64,000 nt of DNA from Microbacterium sp. Root53 (GCF_001426925.1 NZ_LMFR01000012.1:406656-470655), one strand, 5' to 3'; positions 35,265-44,334 are shown, counted from the first letter of the stretch. Translations and numbers: made by a program. The notes: generated by a model from the letters alone, not told the origin.

Positions 35265-36659
35265 CTACGGGTAGACGGTCACGGGCCGAGGATGCGCCGC
35301 GTCGGGCCACACGCCCACCGACGCCAGCGCCGACTCCCCGGCGAACCCCACCGCCGCGTGGAGGGACGCTCCCGCGGGGTCGACCGTGTACAGCCTGTCG
35401 CCGCGGACGCCGATCTTCGCCGCTCCCCCGGCGGGGACGTCGAACTCCTTCGGCTCGTCCCCCACGCCGGCGACCGACACCGTGACGTCCTCGTCCGACG
35501 GGTTGGCCAGGTGCAGCGCCGCGTCGTCGCCCCGCGGGACGGCGACGAGCGTGCTCTCCGTGATCGCGGGCGACGGCGTGTGCCAGGCGAAGTCCGCGCC
35601 GGCGCCGAATCCCGTGGTCTGCCACACGGCGGCCACGGCGGGGGCGTCGGCGGCCACCGTCACGGTGTAGTCGCCCTCGTCGAGCCCGTCCAGCTCGACC
35701 TCCACGGGAGCTCCGGCCGCCAGGTCCACGTGCTGCGGTTCGATGGCCTGCTCGCCGTCTTGGTCGCGGACCGTGATCGTCGCCGGGGTGTCGCCCTCCG
35801 ACAGCAGCCGGACGATGGTCGACGCACCCTCGGTCTCGGCCACGTCGCCCGTCACGGTGAGCCCGGGGATCACCTGGACGAGAGCGGGCCGGACCGACGG
35901 CTGGCTGTCGACGCCGCCCGGATCGAGCGTGCGCACCAGGCTCGACTGCAGGCTGGCCCGCACGGGCGCGCCGGTCGCGGTGATCCGCAGGACCGGGCTC
36001 TGCTCGTCCCCCGCGAACCCGGCCACGGGCAGGGCGAGCTGGGTGCGGGCGGGCACGGGGATCGCGTCGGCGCCGGGAGGCGTGACCGGCCCCATGACGC
36101 CGTACGACGTGACCTGCACGGTGGCGTTGACGTCGCCGGGGTTCGCGATCAGCAGGATGCCGGTCGTTCCCGTCTCGGTGTCGCCTCCCACGATCCACGA
36201 CTCCATCTGGGCGGGGCGGCACGCGGAGGCCGTGAAGCCGGCCAGGTCCTCGTCGCCCAGCGTGGCGGAGGTGGCGGCGGCGACGGACACGGGCTCGCGT
36301 CCGGTCGGCGCCTGCACCAGCCGAAGGGCTCCCGCCTCGCCCGCGACGCCGGGCTGGCCGAGCGCGTCGGACGGCGGCTGCCCGCCTGCGTCATCGCCTG
36401 CCGTGACGTCGGCGGGCGCGGCGACCGAGAGCGCGGCTGCGTCCTCCGGCACGCGTCCGAGCGCGAGCACGGGTCCGTCGCAGGCCAGAACCGTCTCGGC
36501 GGGCCGGGGGGCGACCTCCAGCGCGCGCGGCTCGGTGGCCACGTCCGGCCAGGGCAGGGCCGCGGCCGCGGTCACCGCGATCACGGACCCGACGGCGACG
36601 GCCGCCCCGACCACGACGCGCGCCGCGGCGATGCGCTGGGCGACGGTGATCCTCTTCAC
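35265..36659 (-). CDS. DUF5719 family exported protein
   Basis: A 464-residue protein with one N-terminal membrane helix or uncleaved signal anchor (about 11-36), then an extracytoplasmic beta-rich region. Repeated strand-turn units such as GILLIANPGDVNATVQVTSYG and ALHLANPSDEDVTVSVAG suggest several immunoglobulin-like or jelly-roll modules. It is assigned to DUF5719 from this pattern and its place beside the large glycosyltransferase and whiB2. The GTG start overlaps the stop of the upstream glycosyltransferase by 4 nt, so the two are coupled. It probably works with that enzyme on the outer face of the membrane. Confidence 0.75.
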   Translation of the reverse strand: MKRITVAQRIAAARVVVGAAVAVGSVIAVTAAAALPWPDVATEPRALEVAPRPAETVLACDGPVLALGRVPEDAAALSVAAPADVTAGDDAGGQPPSDALGQPGVAGEAGALRLVQAPTGREPVSVAAATSATLGDEDLAGFTASACRPAQMESWIVGGDTETGTTGILLIANPGDVNATVQVTSYGVMGPVTPPGADAIPVPARTQLALPVAGFAGDEQSPVLRITATGAPVRASLQSSLVRTLDPGGVDSQPSVRPALVQVIPGLTVTGDVAETEGASTIVRLLSEGDTPATITVRDQDGEQAIEPQHVDLAAGAPVEVELDGLDEGDYTVTVAADAPAVAAVWQTTGFGAGADFAWHTPSPAITESTLVAVPRGDDAALHLANPSDEDVTVSVAGVGDEPKEFDVPAGGAAKIGVRGDRLYTVDPAGASLHAAVGFAGESALASVGVWPDAAHPRPVTVYP

Positions 36660-39478
36660 AGCTTCGCCTCCTCGTAGCCGCGGCCGACGACCCGCGGCGT
36701 ACGCCGGGCCTCCCGGCGGGACGCGAACGTCGGCACGGCGAGCAGCAGCGCCACGAGCATCGCGGCGAGCTGCGTCGTGGCCGCGAGGCGCGCGGTCGCG
36801 CGCTCCCGGTCATCCAGCGCGGGACGCGGCTGCGGGTCGGCCTCGAGACGCCACAGCACGCCCTTCGCGGTCTCGCCCACGCGCACGAATCCCGCGCGCT
36901 GATCGATCGCCGTGATGGCCTCGAGACGCCGCGTGCGCGACGCGTCGGTCTCGGGTCCGGCGCCGGCCTCCAGCAGCACGAACCGGACGCCCGCCTCGCT
37001 CAGCCGCTCGGGCACGTCGCCCGCGCTGGCCGACACCAGATCGGTCGCGACCTCGGCCAGCCGCTCGTCCGCCTCGTCGACGTCCGGATCCGTGCTCTGC
37101 AGCGTGGACTGTCCGCCCAGTGTCTCGCTGGCACCCCAGACGACGCGCGCCGCGACGCCGCCGTCCGCCTGCGCGGACAGCACGAACGTGCCGAGGTCCT
37201 CCTCGTCGGCGGCTCGGGCCGTGACGTAGGCGGGCAGCGTCGAGGCGGGACCGTTCGTCAGGCGGGCGTCGCCGCGGGCCACCGCCGTGAGCGCGGGCAT
37301 GGCGACGACCGCGACGCACACCACGGTCAGCACGGCGGCGGCGGAGGCCGCGCCCCGGCGGAGGATGCCCGCGTCCAGGGTCACCGCGGCGGCCGCGATC
37401 GCTCCGAGCCACGCGAGGCTGAGCGCGCTGCCCGGCCACACCGGCACGGGTGCGGAGGCGGAGGTGGCCACCTGGACGCCTGCCACGAGCTGCGCGGCGA
37501 CGAGGCCCGCCGTGGCGATCACGACGGCGCCGACGCCCGCGCGCCAGCGCGGGGTGAGCGGCGCGGCGAGCGCGAGCGCCGCGAGCGGCAGGAGCAGCAG
37601 CGGCACCCAGGCGCCGGGCGTCGCTTCGCCCGCGCCGAGCCAAGCGAGCAGCGCGCCCCAGCCGCCCGGATCCGCTGTGGGGAAGCCCGTCGCGAGCCGC
37701 AGCGGCGACGCCGCCTCGCCGCCGGCCCACGGTCGGCCGGGATCGGCGAGCAGCGCCCACGGGGTGCCACGGGACAGCTGCGCCTGCACGAGCGGTGCGA
37801 AGAACAGGATGCTCGGGATCACGAGCCACAGCACGCGCGCGACGCCGCGTCGCGCGCGGAACCCGATCGCCAGGAGCAGCGCCAGCGCCCAGAGCACCGC
37901 GAGCGCGGGCGCGAGCGACGGCGCGCACGCCAGGACGGCGACGAGCAGGATGGATCCGGCGCCGGACGCGCCCCACGAGCGATGGGCCACCGACCCGGCG
38001 AAGAACAGCCACGGCAGCAGGATGTGCACCAGCACGGCGGCCGGGCGACCCTCGACGAGCGCGGTGAGGAAGGTGGGCGCGAGCGCCCAGAGCACGCCGA
38101 CCGCCACCCGCACGCCCGACCGCTCGGTGACGCGCGTCGCGGCGAACCAGCCGCCCAGCACCGCGAGCGGGAGCGCCAGCACCCACACGAGCACGATGGC
38201 GAACGACGGCCGCGCGGGCGACAGCGATCCGAGGACGGCGATCAGCGTGGCGAACGGGTCGGCCGCGGACGGCGCGTCGATCCCGAGCGAGCGCAGCCCG
38301 TATCCGGCGTCGTCCCAGAGGCCCGCGACCGTGTCGCGCAGCGGCAGCAACGCGCCCCCGCCGAGGACGGGCCAGGCCAGCAGCGGCAGGAACGCCGCCA
38401 CGGCCACCACGAGGGCCGCGAGCACCGCCCACGCGCCGCCGCCCGAGAAGAACCTGAGCTCGCGACGGACGACCGGCTCCCCGCCGCCCGGGTCGTAGCG
38501 CTCGCGCAGCTGCCCGTGGGTCGCGCGCAGCGCGGCGATCTGCGACCACGGCACGGACTTGATCGCGCGGATCTCGCCGCGCGAGCGCGCGACCGCGGGG
38601 ATCCGGGCCATGACCGTGAGGGCGGCGGCCCACTCGGCGGGCACGCGCGCGGGCGTCTTGGCCACGAGGTGCACGAGGGTGCGCCACAGCGCGAGGGGCA
38701 GCAGGGAGAGCCAGTGCAGCGGGACGGCCCACGCCGGGGCGTAGGCGAGGCGGCGGTGCAGCTGCGCCGTTCGCACGGCGTAGGCGCGCGCCATCGGCCG
38801 GCCGGGGAGGCCCGCGGCGCCGGCCTCCGGCGCATGGAGCCTGGCGCCCGGCGCGAGGGCGACGCGCCGGCCGGCGAGCCGCGCGCGCACGCCCATGTCG
38901 AGGCCCTCGTCGGCGCCAGCGAGCGCGGGGTCAGGCAGGAGGTGCGCCCGCGCGTCGCTGCGGAGCAGGAGGCCGCGCACATCGGCCCCCAGCACGTCGT
39001 CGTCGCCGTCGTGCTGGCCCTGGTCGAACTCGCCGTTCGCGAGCGGCACCGTGCGCCCGAAGCGCGTCATGCTCACGCCGAGGGACAGGATGACCGAGGG
39101 GTCGGCCGCGTCCACGACCTTCGGAGCGGCGATCGCGACCGAGGGAGCCCGCTCGAGGGCGGCCGCGAGCGCCGCGAGCGCTCCGGGCTCGGGGCTCGTG
39201 TCGTGGGCGAGCAGCCAGACGGCGCGGTCGGCGGGAACGCGCCCCGCCGCGAGGCGGACGGCCGCGGCGAACGAGATGCCGGCGGGGGCCTCGATCGCGC
39301 CCTCGGCGCCCGAGGCGTCGATCACGGCGCGCAGCGGCCCGGCGGGGCCGCACACCACGACCGTGAGTGCGTCGACGGGGCGCTCCTGGGCGCGGAGCGC
39401 CTCCAGGGTGCGCTCGAGCTGGGCCGCGGCGTGCGGCGTGGAGCGGGCGACGAGGATGGCGTGGACGGCGGGGGGCAT
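36656..39478 (-). CDS. Large membrane glycosyltransferase family 2 protein
   Basis: A 940-residue protein. The N-terminal GT2 domain spans about 1-260 (HAILVARSTPHAAAQLERTL start; AVWLLAHDTSPEPGAL with the D-T-S in the D-x-D position; ADEGLDMGVRARLAG). A soluble linker leads into about 12 membrane helices from residue 350 to 735, then an extracytoplasmic domain (about 745-890) and one last helix near 905-922. This architecture is found in actinobacterial glycosyltransferases next to whiB2 that are thought to decorate cell-wall or secreted glycans. ATG at 39478, no strong ribosome binding site. Its stop overlaps the next gene (GTGA). Confidence 0.85.
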   Translation of the reverse strand: MPPAVHAILVARSTPHAAAQLERTLEALRAQERPVDALTVVVCGPAGPLRAVIDASGAEGAIEAPAGISFAAAVRLAAGRVPADRAVWLLAHDTSPEPGALAALAAALERAPSVAIAAPKVVDAADPSVILSLGVSMTRFGRTVPLANGEFDQGQHDGDDDVLGADVRGLLLRSDARAHLLPDPALAGADEGLDMGVRARLAGRRVALAPGARLHAPEAGAAGLPGRPMARAYAVRTAQLHRRLAYAPAWAVPLHWLSLLPLALWRTLVHLVAKTPARVPAEWAAALTVMARIPAVARSRGEIRAIKSVPWSQIAALRATHGQLRERYDPGGGEPVVRRELRFFSGGGAWAVLAALVVAVAAFLPLLAWPVLGGGALLPLRDTVAGLWDDAGYGLRSLGIDAPSAADPFATLIAVLGSLSPARPSFAIVLVWVLALPLAVLGGWFAATRVTERSGVRVAVGVLWALAPTFLTALVEGRPAAVLVHILLPWLFFAGSVAHRSWGASGAGSILLVAVLACAPSLAPALAVLWALALLLAIGFRARRGVARVLWLVIPSILFFAPLVQAQLSRGTPWALLADPGRPWAGGEAASPLRLATGFPTADPGGWGALLAWLGAGEATPGAWVPLLLLPLAALALAAPLTPRWRAGVGAVVIATAGLVAAQLVAGVQVATSASAPVPVWPGSALSLAWLGAIAAAAVTLDAGILRRGAASAAAVLTVVCVAVVAMPALTAVARGDARLTNGPASTLPAYVTARAADEEDLGTFVLSAQADGGVAARVVWGASETLGGQSTLQSTDPDVDEADERLAEVATDLVSASAGDVPERLSEAGVRFVLLEAGAGPETDASRTRRLEAITAIDQRAGFVRVGETAKGVLWRLEADPQPRPALDDRERATARLAATTQLAAMLVALLLAVPTFASRREARRTPRVVGRGYEEAKL

Positions 39479-39568
39479 GTCGCGGACAGCCTAGGCGGGC
39501 CCGCTCCCCGATCCGTCGGCACGCGCCGGAGACACGCACATTCCCGGCCGGCCGGGAAGGATCGGCGC

Positions 39569-39607
39569 CGTTTCGACTCCGCTTCGCTCCGCTCAACGAC
39601 CGGCAGA
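39569..39607 (+). repeat. Dispersed intergenic repeat, copy D
   Basis: A 39-bp copy identical to 34299-34337. It has the same orientation relative to the nearby 117-bp repeat, although the spacing between the two elements differs (about 45 versus 92 bp), so the elements are separate units. Confidence 0.85.
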
Positions 39608-39698
39608 AGCCCCCGTCGTCTGCGGGCGTGCGAGCGTCCCCGTGCGCTTCTCCATCCGTCGCATTCGCGACGGACGGAGCCTCGGCGCCGGGGGCCCA

Positions 39699-39814
39699 GC
39701 GAGCGTGGAGCGAAGCGACCCCGCAGCGCGAAGCGCTGCCGAACGGAGCGTCAGCGACGTTCCTCGCTCGCAAGGGTGCCGCTTGCGGCCCCGCAGCGTG
39801 CGAGACGCTTCTGA
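39699..39814 (-). repeat. 117-bp structured repeat, copy 2 (3' of whiB2)
   Basis: It matches 34382-34498 except for one missing T (agcgaC-CCCG versus agcgaCTCCCG) and one C/T difference near the end. The same internal hairpins are kept. On the minus strand it would form the 3' untranslated end of the whiB2 transcript. Confidence 0.85.
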
Positions 39815-39824
39815 AGAAGAAGAA

Positions 39825-40148
39825 CTAGCCTGCGGCGCGCTTGAGCTTGCGACGCTCGCGCTCGCTGAGGCCACCCCAGATGCCGAAGCGCTCGTCGTTC
39901 TGCAGCGCGTACTCGAGGCACTGGCTGCGCACGTCGCACGAGGTGCAGATGCGCTTGGCGTCGCGCGTGGATCCGCCCTTCTCAGGGAAGAACGCCTCGG
40001 GATCGGTCTGGGCGCACAGCGCGTCGCTCTGCCAGGCGAGTGCGGTGTCCTCGTCGCCCTGAGGCGGGCGGACGCCCGGGACACCCAGGTTGACGGGGTC
40101 GACGAACCAGTTGTCCGGTACGCCGGAACGGTACTGCGATCCGGTCAT
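39825..40148 (-). CDS. whiB2: WhiB2/WhmD-type [4Fe-4S] regulator
   Basis: A 107-residue WhiB-family protein. The iron-sulfur ligands are C45, C68, C71 and C77, followed by GIWGG and the basic tail SERERRKLKRAAG. A 40-residue N-terminal extension rich in Gly/Pro/Asp precedes the core, as in WhiB2/WhmD, which controls septation. The ATG at 40148 has GGAGAG about 5 nt upstream; an ATG at 40178 lacks a site. The gene order glycosyltransferase, whiB2, manA resembles the Rv3256c-Rv3261 region. A promoter with a dyad lies upstream, and a 117-bp repeat follows the stop. Confidence 0.93.
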   Translation of the reverse strand: MTGSQYRSGVPDNWFVDPVNLGVPGVRPPQGDEDTALAWQSDALCAQTDPEAFFPEKGGSTRDAKRICTSCDVRSQCLEYALQNDERFGIWGGLSERERRKLKRAAG

Positions 40149-40198
40149 TTCGCTCTCCCACTCCCTCTGGCCCCCCATGGGCGGATGTCGTGGAAGTA

Positions 40199-40227
40199 AT
40201 TACACCCGTGTGATTCCCAAAGATCAA
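40199..40227 (-). promoter_or_regulatory. whiB2 promoter with overlapping dyad
   Basis: On the minus strand the -35 TTGATC (complement of 40222-40227) and -10 TGTAAT (complement of 40199-40204) are spaced by exactly 17 bp, predicting a leader of about 44 nt. The dyad ACAC-GG-GTGT overlaps the upstream edge of the -10 and could be an operator. Confidence 0.65.
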
Positions 40228-40287
40228 GTCGCAGATCGTAAAGCCTCAACCGCGGCATGAACCTTCATTGACCAGCTCCGGCGTGTC

Positions 40288-40321
40288 GCGCTCGGGCGTA
40301 TCGCGCGGCGCGCCCGGGCGC
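40288..40321 (-). terminator. Hairpin terminator after manA
   Basis: GCGCTCGGGCG (40288-40298) pairs with CGCCCGGGCGC (40311-40321) with one T-G wobble, around a 12-nt loop. It lies 10 nt past the manA stop on the minus strand and upstream of the whiB2 promoter. Confidence 0.6.
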
Positions 40322-40330
40322 TCGCTCCGC

Positions 40331-41488
40331 TCAGTCGGCGCGGCCCGGCTGGGCGAGGAAGGCCTCGCCCTCGCCCGAGATCCGGATCTCGGTCTCGTCG
40401 GGCGTCACGAACGCGGCGCGGCCGGGCTCCAGGTCGAGCGCGCCCCGGGCGCCCGCGACCGAGACGGCGCCGGTGGTCGCCAGCACGATCAGCGGCCCGA
40501 TGGGGCGGATGACCGCGTCGGAGCCCTCCGCGACGCGCGCGCGCAGCAGCTGGAAATCGGCGACGTCGGCCGGGAACGCCTCGACGCCGCGGTTGCCGTT
40601 GTCCGCTGCCACCGGGAGCACGACGGGTACCGGACCGGGCGTGGGGTCGAGGATGCGCAGGAGCTCGTCGACGTCGATGCGCTTAGGTGTGAGCCCGCCC
40701 CGGAGCACGTTGTCGCTCGCCGCCATCAGCTCCACGCCGAGCCCCGACACGTAGGCGTGCAGCATCCCGGCGCGCAGGAAGACGCTCTCGCCGCGGTGCA
40801 GCACCACGAAGTTCATCAGCAGCGCCACGACGACGCCGGGGTCGCCGGGGTACCAGACGGCGAGCTTGCGGGCGTTCGCCAGCTCGGCGGCGAACTCCGT
40901 GGACTGGGCGTCGGCGAGGCCTGCGATGATCGCGTCGACCGTCTCGTGCGCGTCGCCCGACAGCAGCCAGCCGATCGCGTCGGCCAGGCCCTCGGGGTCG
41001 GTAAGGCGCTCGCGCAGCGGCGCGGCCGCAGCGCCGAGGGCGTCGAGCAGGCGGCGCGACGCCTCCAGCTCCCGCAGCCCGCACAGCGCCTCGAACCGCT
41101 CGGACAGGGCGACGATCATCTCGGGCTTGTGGTTGTCGTCGGCGTAGTTGCGCACGGCGTCGGCGGGCAGGGCGGCCTCGCGCGCGAACGCCTCCTCAGC
41201 CTGGGCCTTCGACGGATGCACCTGGATCGACAGCACCGAGTTGGCGGCCAGCAGCTTCAGCAGGTACGGCAGGCGCCCGGCTAGACCCACGCCGGCGCCC
41301 TCCTGGGCGATCCACTGGTCCAGCGTGCGGCCGGAGCCGTCCTGCACGTCGGAGGGGTCGGAGGGGTGGTCCCCGTACCAGATCTCGGCCTCGGGGTGCT
41401 CCGCGGGCGGGCGGCCCTGGAGTGCGGCGATGAGCGAACGGGAGCCCCACGCGTAGTCGCGCGGGACGTTGGTCAGGGGAACGAGCAC
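40331..41488 (-). CDS. manA: Mannose-6-phosphate isomerase, class I
   Basis: A 385-residue type I phosphomannose isomerase that converts fructose-6-phosphate and mannose-6-phosphate, feeding GDP-mannose synthesis. Metal-site motifs are present: the Q-x-H of LSIQVHPSKAQAEEA, the glutamate in DNHKPEM and the histidine in RAGMLHAYVSG, followed by the catalytic arginine region ASDNVLRGGLTPKRID. The protein starts VLVPLTNVPRDYAWGS, so the GTG at 41488 is used; TACCCT lies exactly 6 nt upstream, pointing to a leaderless mRNA. It diverges from the first gene of the surface polysaccharide locus and may supply it with mannose-derived sugars. Confidence 0.93.
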   Translation of the reverse strand: MLVPLTNVPRDYAWGSRSLIAALQGRPPAEHPEAEIWYGDHPSDPSDVQDGSGRTLDQWIAQEGAGVGLAGRLPYLLKLLAANSVLSIQVHPSKAQAEEAFAREAALPADAVRNYADDNHKPEMIVALSERFEALCGLRELEASRRLLDALGAAAAPLRERLTDPEGLADAIGWLLSGDAHETVDAIIAGLADAQSTEFAAELANARKLAVWYPGDPGVVVALLMNFVVLHRGESVFLRAGMLHAYVSGLGVELMAASDNVLRGGLTPKRIDVDELLRILDPTPGPVPVVLPVAADNGNRGVEAFPADVADFQLLRARVAEGSDAVIRPIGPLIVLATTGAVSVAGARGALDLEPGRAAFVTPDETEIRISGEGEAFLAQPGRAD

Positions 41489-41494
41489 GCACCC

Positions 41495-41522
41495 AGGGTA
41501 TGCCTCGGCGGCGCTGTAGCCT
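41495..41522. promoter_or_regulatory. Divergent -10 elements between manA and the polysaccharide locus
   Basis: On the minus strand TACCCT (complement of 41495-41500) is 6 nt from the manA GTG. On the plus strand TAGCCT (41517-41522) is 9 nt from the ATG at 41532, with GGAGG between them. The two promoters share a 43-bp gap, so they may be regulated together. Confidence 0.5.
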
Positions 41523-41531
41523 GGAGGCACA

Positions 41532-42926
41532 ATGGCCCAGATCTCGCGGTACACGGTAGACACCCCTCCGGCCGCTCCGGAGCGTGAGGGCACGGCGCAT
41601 CTCTTCCTGCGCGCGTATGCCGCGTTCGTGATCTTCTCCGGCTTCGCGCACACCGCGTGGTGGAACCTGCTGGGGCAGGGCGGCGCGGCGGTCGTCCTGG
41701 CGCTGACCACGGTCGTGACCCTGGCCATCTGGGTGCCGCTGCTGCGGCGGCACGGGATCCGCTGGCGCCGCCTGCCGTGGCTCAGCCTCGCCTACGTGGC
41801 GTGGGCGCTCGTGTCGGTCCTGTGGTCCGGATGGCCGGGCGCAACCCTGCTCACCTGGACGCTGCTGGCCGCCGGCACGCTGCAGGGCCTGTTCATCGCG
41901 CATCAGCTGACGTGGCACGAGATCCTGCGCGCGCTCGACGCCGCGCTCAAGTGGGTCATGGGCCTGTCGATCGCGATCGAGCTGTGGGTGGCCCTCATCC
42001 GCCGCGAGCCGCTCCTGCCGAACTTCGTGTCCCCGCCCGAGGGCTTCGACCCGCACTGGTACTGGGTGCGCGGCAACCTGTTCGACGCGCTGATCGGCGA
42101 ACGCATCCAGGGCATCGTCGGGAACGCCAACTACCTCGGCATCCTGTGCGTCGTCGCGTTCGCGGTGTTCGCGATCCGGATGGCGACGCACCCGCCGCAC
42201 GCGGCGATGCAGACGGTGTGGATCGCGATCGCGGCGGTGCTCTTCGTCCGCTCCGGCTCGGCGACGGCGCTGGGCGCGTTCGGCGGGGCGTTCGTCGTGC
42301 TGCTCGCCGTGCTGGTGATGCGCCGCGCCCGGACGGCGGGCGAGCGCAGCCGCCGCTACCTGCTGTTCGCCGGAGTGGGCGCCGTGGGCGCCGTCCTGGT
42401 CTTCCAGCTGTGGGACCGGATGCTCGGCATGCTCGGTCGCGACGGCTCGCTCACCGGCCGCGACGAGATCTGGACCACCGTCTGGCAGCGCGCGGCGGAT
42501 CATCCGATCGTCGGCAACGGATTCTCGAGCCCCTGGGTGCCGTGGGATCCCGCGTTCGACGGCTGGATCGTGGACCACGGGCTGTCGGTGTTCCACGCGC
42601 ACAACATGTGGCTCGACGTCTTCTTCCAGCTGGGCGCGGTCGGCGTGATCCTGATGTTCGGCGTGTACGCGGCGCTCACGTGGCGCGCGTGGTTCTTCGC
42701 CGTCGACCGCCCGCGCTGGGACCTGGACGCGCAGCGCCCCTACTCCCCCGTCTCGATGCTCGCGCCGCTCCTCGTCGCGATGCTGCTGGTGCAGGGCCTG
42801 ACCGAGTCCGGCCCGATCATGCTATGGGGCTGGACCCTGGCCGTCCTGCTGTCGTTCAAGCTCAAGCTCGCGCCGATCGTGGGCGTCGGCGCCGACGAGG
42901 CGCCGGTGGGGACGCCGGCGCGATGA
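41532..42926 (+). CDS. O-antigen ligase/polymerase-like membrane protein 1
   Basis: A 464-residue protein with about ten to eleven membrane helices and a periplasmic-type loop around 180-220 (HWYWVRGNLFDALIGERIQG, then GNANYLG). A second extracytoplasmic section carries the conserved DEIWTTVWQRAADHPIVGNG and HAHNMWLDVFFQLGAVG. The H-x-H-N-M-W-L-D stretch is typical of the WaaL/RfaL and Wzy ligase/polymerase superfamily, which transfer a lipid-carried glycan to an acceptor. It is first in the locus, with GGAGG before its ATG, and overlaps the next, related gene by 4 nt. Confidence 0.85.
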   Translation: MAQISRYTVDTPPAAPEREGTAHLFLRAYAAFVIFSGFAHTAWWNLLGQGGAAVVLALTTVVTLAIWVPLLRRHGIRWRRLPWLSLAYVAWALVSVLWSGWPGATLLTWTLLAAGTLQGLFIAHQLTWHEILRALDAALKWVMGLSIAIELWVALIRREPLLPNFVSPPEGFDPHWYWVRGNLFDALIGERIQGIVGNANYLGILCVVAFAVFAIRMATHPPHAAMQTVWIAIAAVLFVRSGSATALGAFGGAFVVLLAVLVMRRARTAGERSRRYLLFAGVGAVGAVLVFQLWDRMLGMLGRDGSLTGRDEIWTTVWQRAADHPIVGNGFSSPWVPWDPAFDGWIVDHGLSVFHAHNMWLDVFFQLGAVGVILMFGVYAALTWRAWFFAVDRPRWDLDAQRPYSPVSMLAPLLVAMLLVQGLTESGPIMLWGWTLAVLLSFKLKLAPIVGVGADEAPVGTPAR

Positions 42927-44257
42927 GCCCGGCCGGCGACCCGGCGCCGGGGACTGTGCTGCGGCTGCTGCAATCGGCCGAGCTGGCACGCGCCTACACC
43001 CTCGCGGCGCTGGCGACGGGCTTCGCTTCCCTCCTGATCGAGCGCACGGCCGGCGAGGTCACGCTCGTCACCATCGTGGCCGCGCTCGGCGCGCTGGGAG
43101 CGGCCATCCTGATCGCCCGGCGCGACGAGATCGCGCCGATCCACCTCGCCCCGACCACGCTGCTCGCCTTCCTCGGCTGGACGCTCGCGAGCCTGGTCTG
43201 GTCGTTCGACGAGGCCGGCACCCTCACCGGCTGGCTCGGACTTCTGGGCTGGGGCGTGCTCGCGATCGTGATCGCGCACGTGCGCGACACCCTTCAGACT
43301 GTCCGCGCGCTGGGCGACGTCCTGCGCGCGATGCTGGCGCTGTCGCTCGCGGTCGAGATCCTGTCGGGGATCCTGCTCGACATCCCGTTCCCGTTCCTGG
43401 GCGTCCAGGGGGACATCGCGCTCGGCGGGCCGGTGCAGGGCGTGTTCGGCACCCGCAACATGCTGGGCTTCGTCGCGGTCATGGCGCTGATCACGTTCGC
43501 GATCGAATGGCTCACCCAGTCGATCTCGCGGGGGCTGGCGATCTTCTCCCTCACCCTCGCCGGCATGCTCGCCGTGCTGTCGGCCTCGCCGACGGTGCTC
43601 GTCCTCGCGGTCGCGGTGGGCGTCGCGACAGTGGCGCTCGGCATCGTCCGCCGCGAGGAGCCGCACCGCCGCCGCGCGACCCAGTGGACGATCGCGGCCG
43701 TCGTGGCGGTCGGGCTCGGCGCGTGCTACCTGCTGCGCCACCGCATCGTCCGGCTGCTGGATGCCGCGTCCGACTTCTCGACGCGCGCCGACCTCTGGAA
43801 CGAGATCCTCGACTGGGTCCGTCACCGCCCCGTTCAGGGATGGGGCTGGCACGGCCGGTGGCACGACGGCAGCGGCGCCGGCGAGCCGTATCCGCTCAAC
43901 GTCATCAACTTCACGCTCGACGACCACCACGCCTCGGCGCTCAACGCGTACTTCGACGTCCTCGTCCAGGCCGGATGGGCGGGGCTGCTGCTGTTCGTCG
44001 CGTTCGGCCTCGTCGCGACGGTGCGCTCGTGGCTCGTCGCGAGCGAGCGCCGCTCGGTCGTGCACGCCTGGACGCCGCTGATGCTCATCGCCCTGCTTGT
44101 CGACTCGATGTTCGAGAGCTTCACCCTCTCGGGGCTCGGATGGATGATGCTCGTTGTGTGCGCCGTGCGCGCGGGGCAGTCACGGTCGTGGCGCGAGCGC
44201 ATCCGCGACGTGGCCGGCGGGGCGGGGTCACAGGATCCGCTGGGATCGTCACGGTAG
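42923..44257 (+). CDS. O-antigen ligase/polymerase-like membrane protein 2
   Basis: A 444-residue polytopic protein of the same superfamily as the preceding one, with about ten membrane helices. Conserved stretches are GVFGTRNMLGFVAVM, FSTRADLWNEILDWVRHRPV followed by GWGW, and DHHASALNAYFDVLVQAGWAG, matching the WaaL/Wzy pattern (R-x-x-L-W in one loop, H-x-A-x-N in the next). Two such proteins in tandem suggest that one polymerises and the other ligates, which cannot be decided from sequence. The ATGA overlap couples it to the first copy. Confidence 0.83.
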   Translation: MSPAGDPAPGTVLRLLQSAELARAYTLAALATGFASLLIERTAGEVTLVTIVAALGALGAAILIARRDEIAPIHLAPTTLLAFLGWTLASLVWSFDEAGTLTGWLGLLGWGVLAIVIAHVRDTLQTVRALGDVLRAMLALSLAVEILSGILLDIPFPFLGVQGDIALGGPVQGVFGTRNMLGFVAVMALITFAIEWLTQSISRGLAIFSLTLAGMLAVLSASPTVLVLAVAVGVATVALGIVRREEPHRRRATQWTIAAVVAVGLGACYLLRHRIVRLLDAASDFSTRADLWNEILDWVRHRPVQGWGWHGRWHDGSGAGEPYPLNVINFTLDDHHASALNAYFDVLVQAGWAGLLLFVAFGLVATVRSWLVASERRSVVHAWTPLMLIALLVDSMFESFTLSGLGWMMLVVCAVRAGQSRSWRERIRDVAGGAGSQDPLGSSR

Positions 44258-44334
44258 GCTCGTCTGCGGTCCACAGCCGCCCGCGCCCACCCTTCCGCGC
44301 GGGCGGCCCCGCTGAAACCGTTCGGAGCCCGCCC

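Larger units (their letters stand above)
39479..39824. other. Repeat-filled intergenic region 3' of whiB2
   Basis: This 346-bp gap holds no gene. It contains an exact copy of the 39-bp element (39569-39607) and the second copy of the ~117-bp repeat (39699-39814), which stops 10 nt before the whiB2 stop codon. The promoter of the large glycosyltransferase should lie near 39480-39560; no clear -35/-10 was found. Confidence 0.75.
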
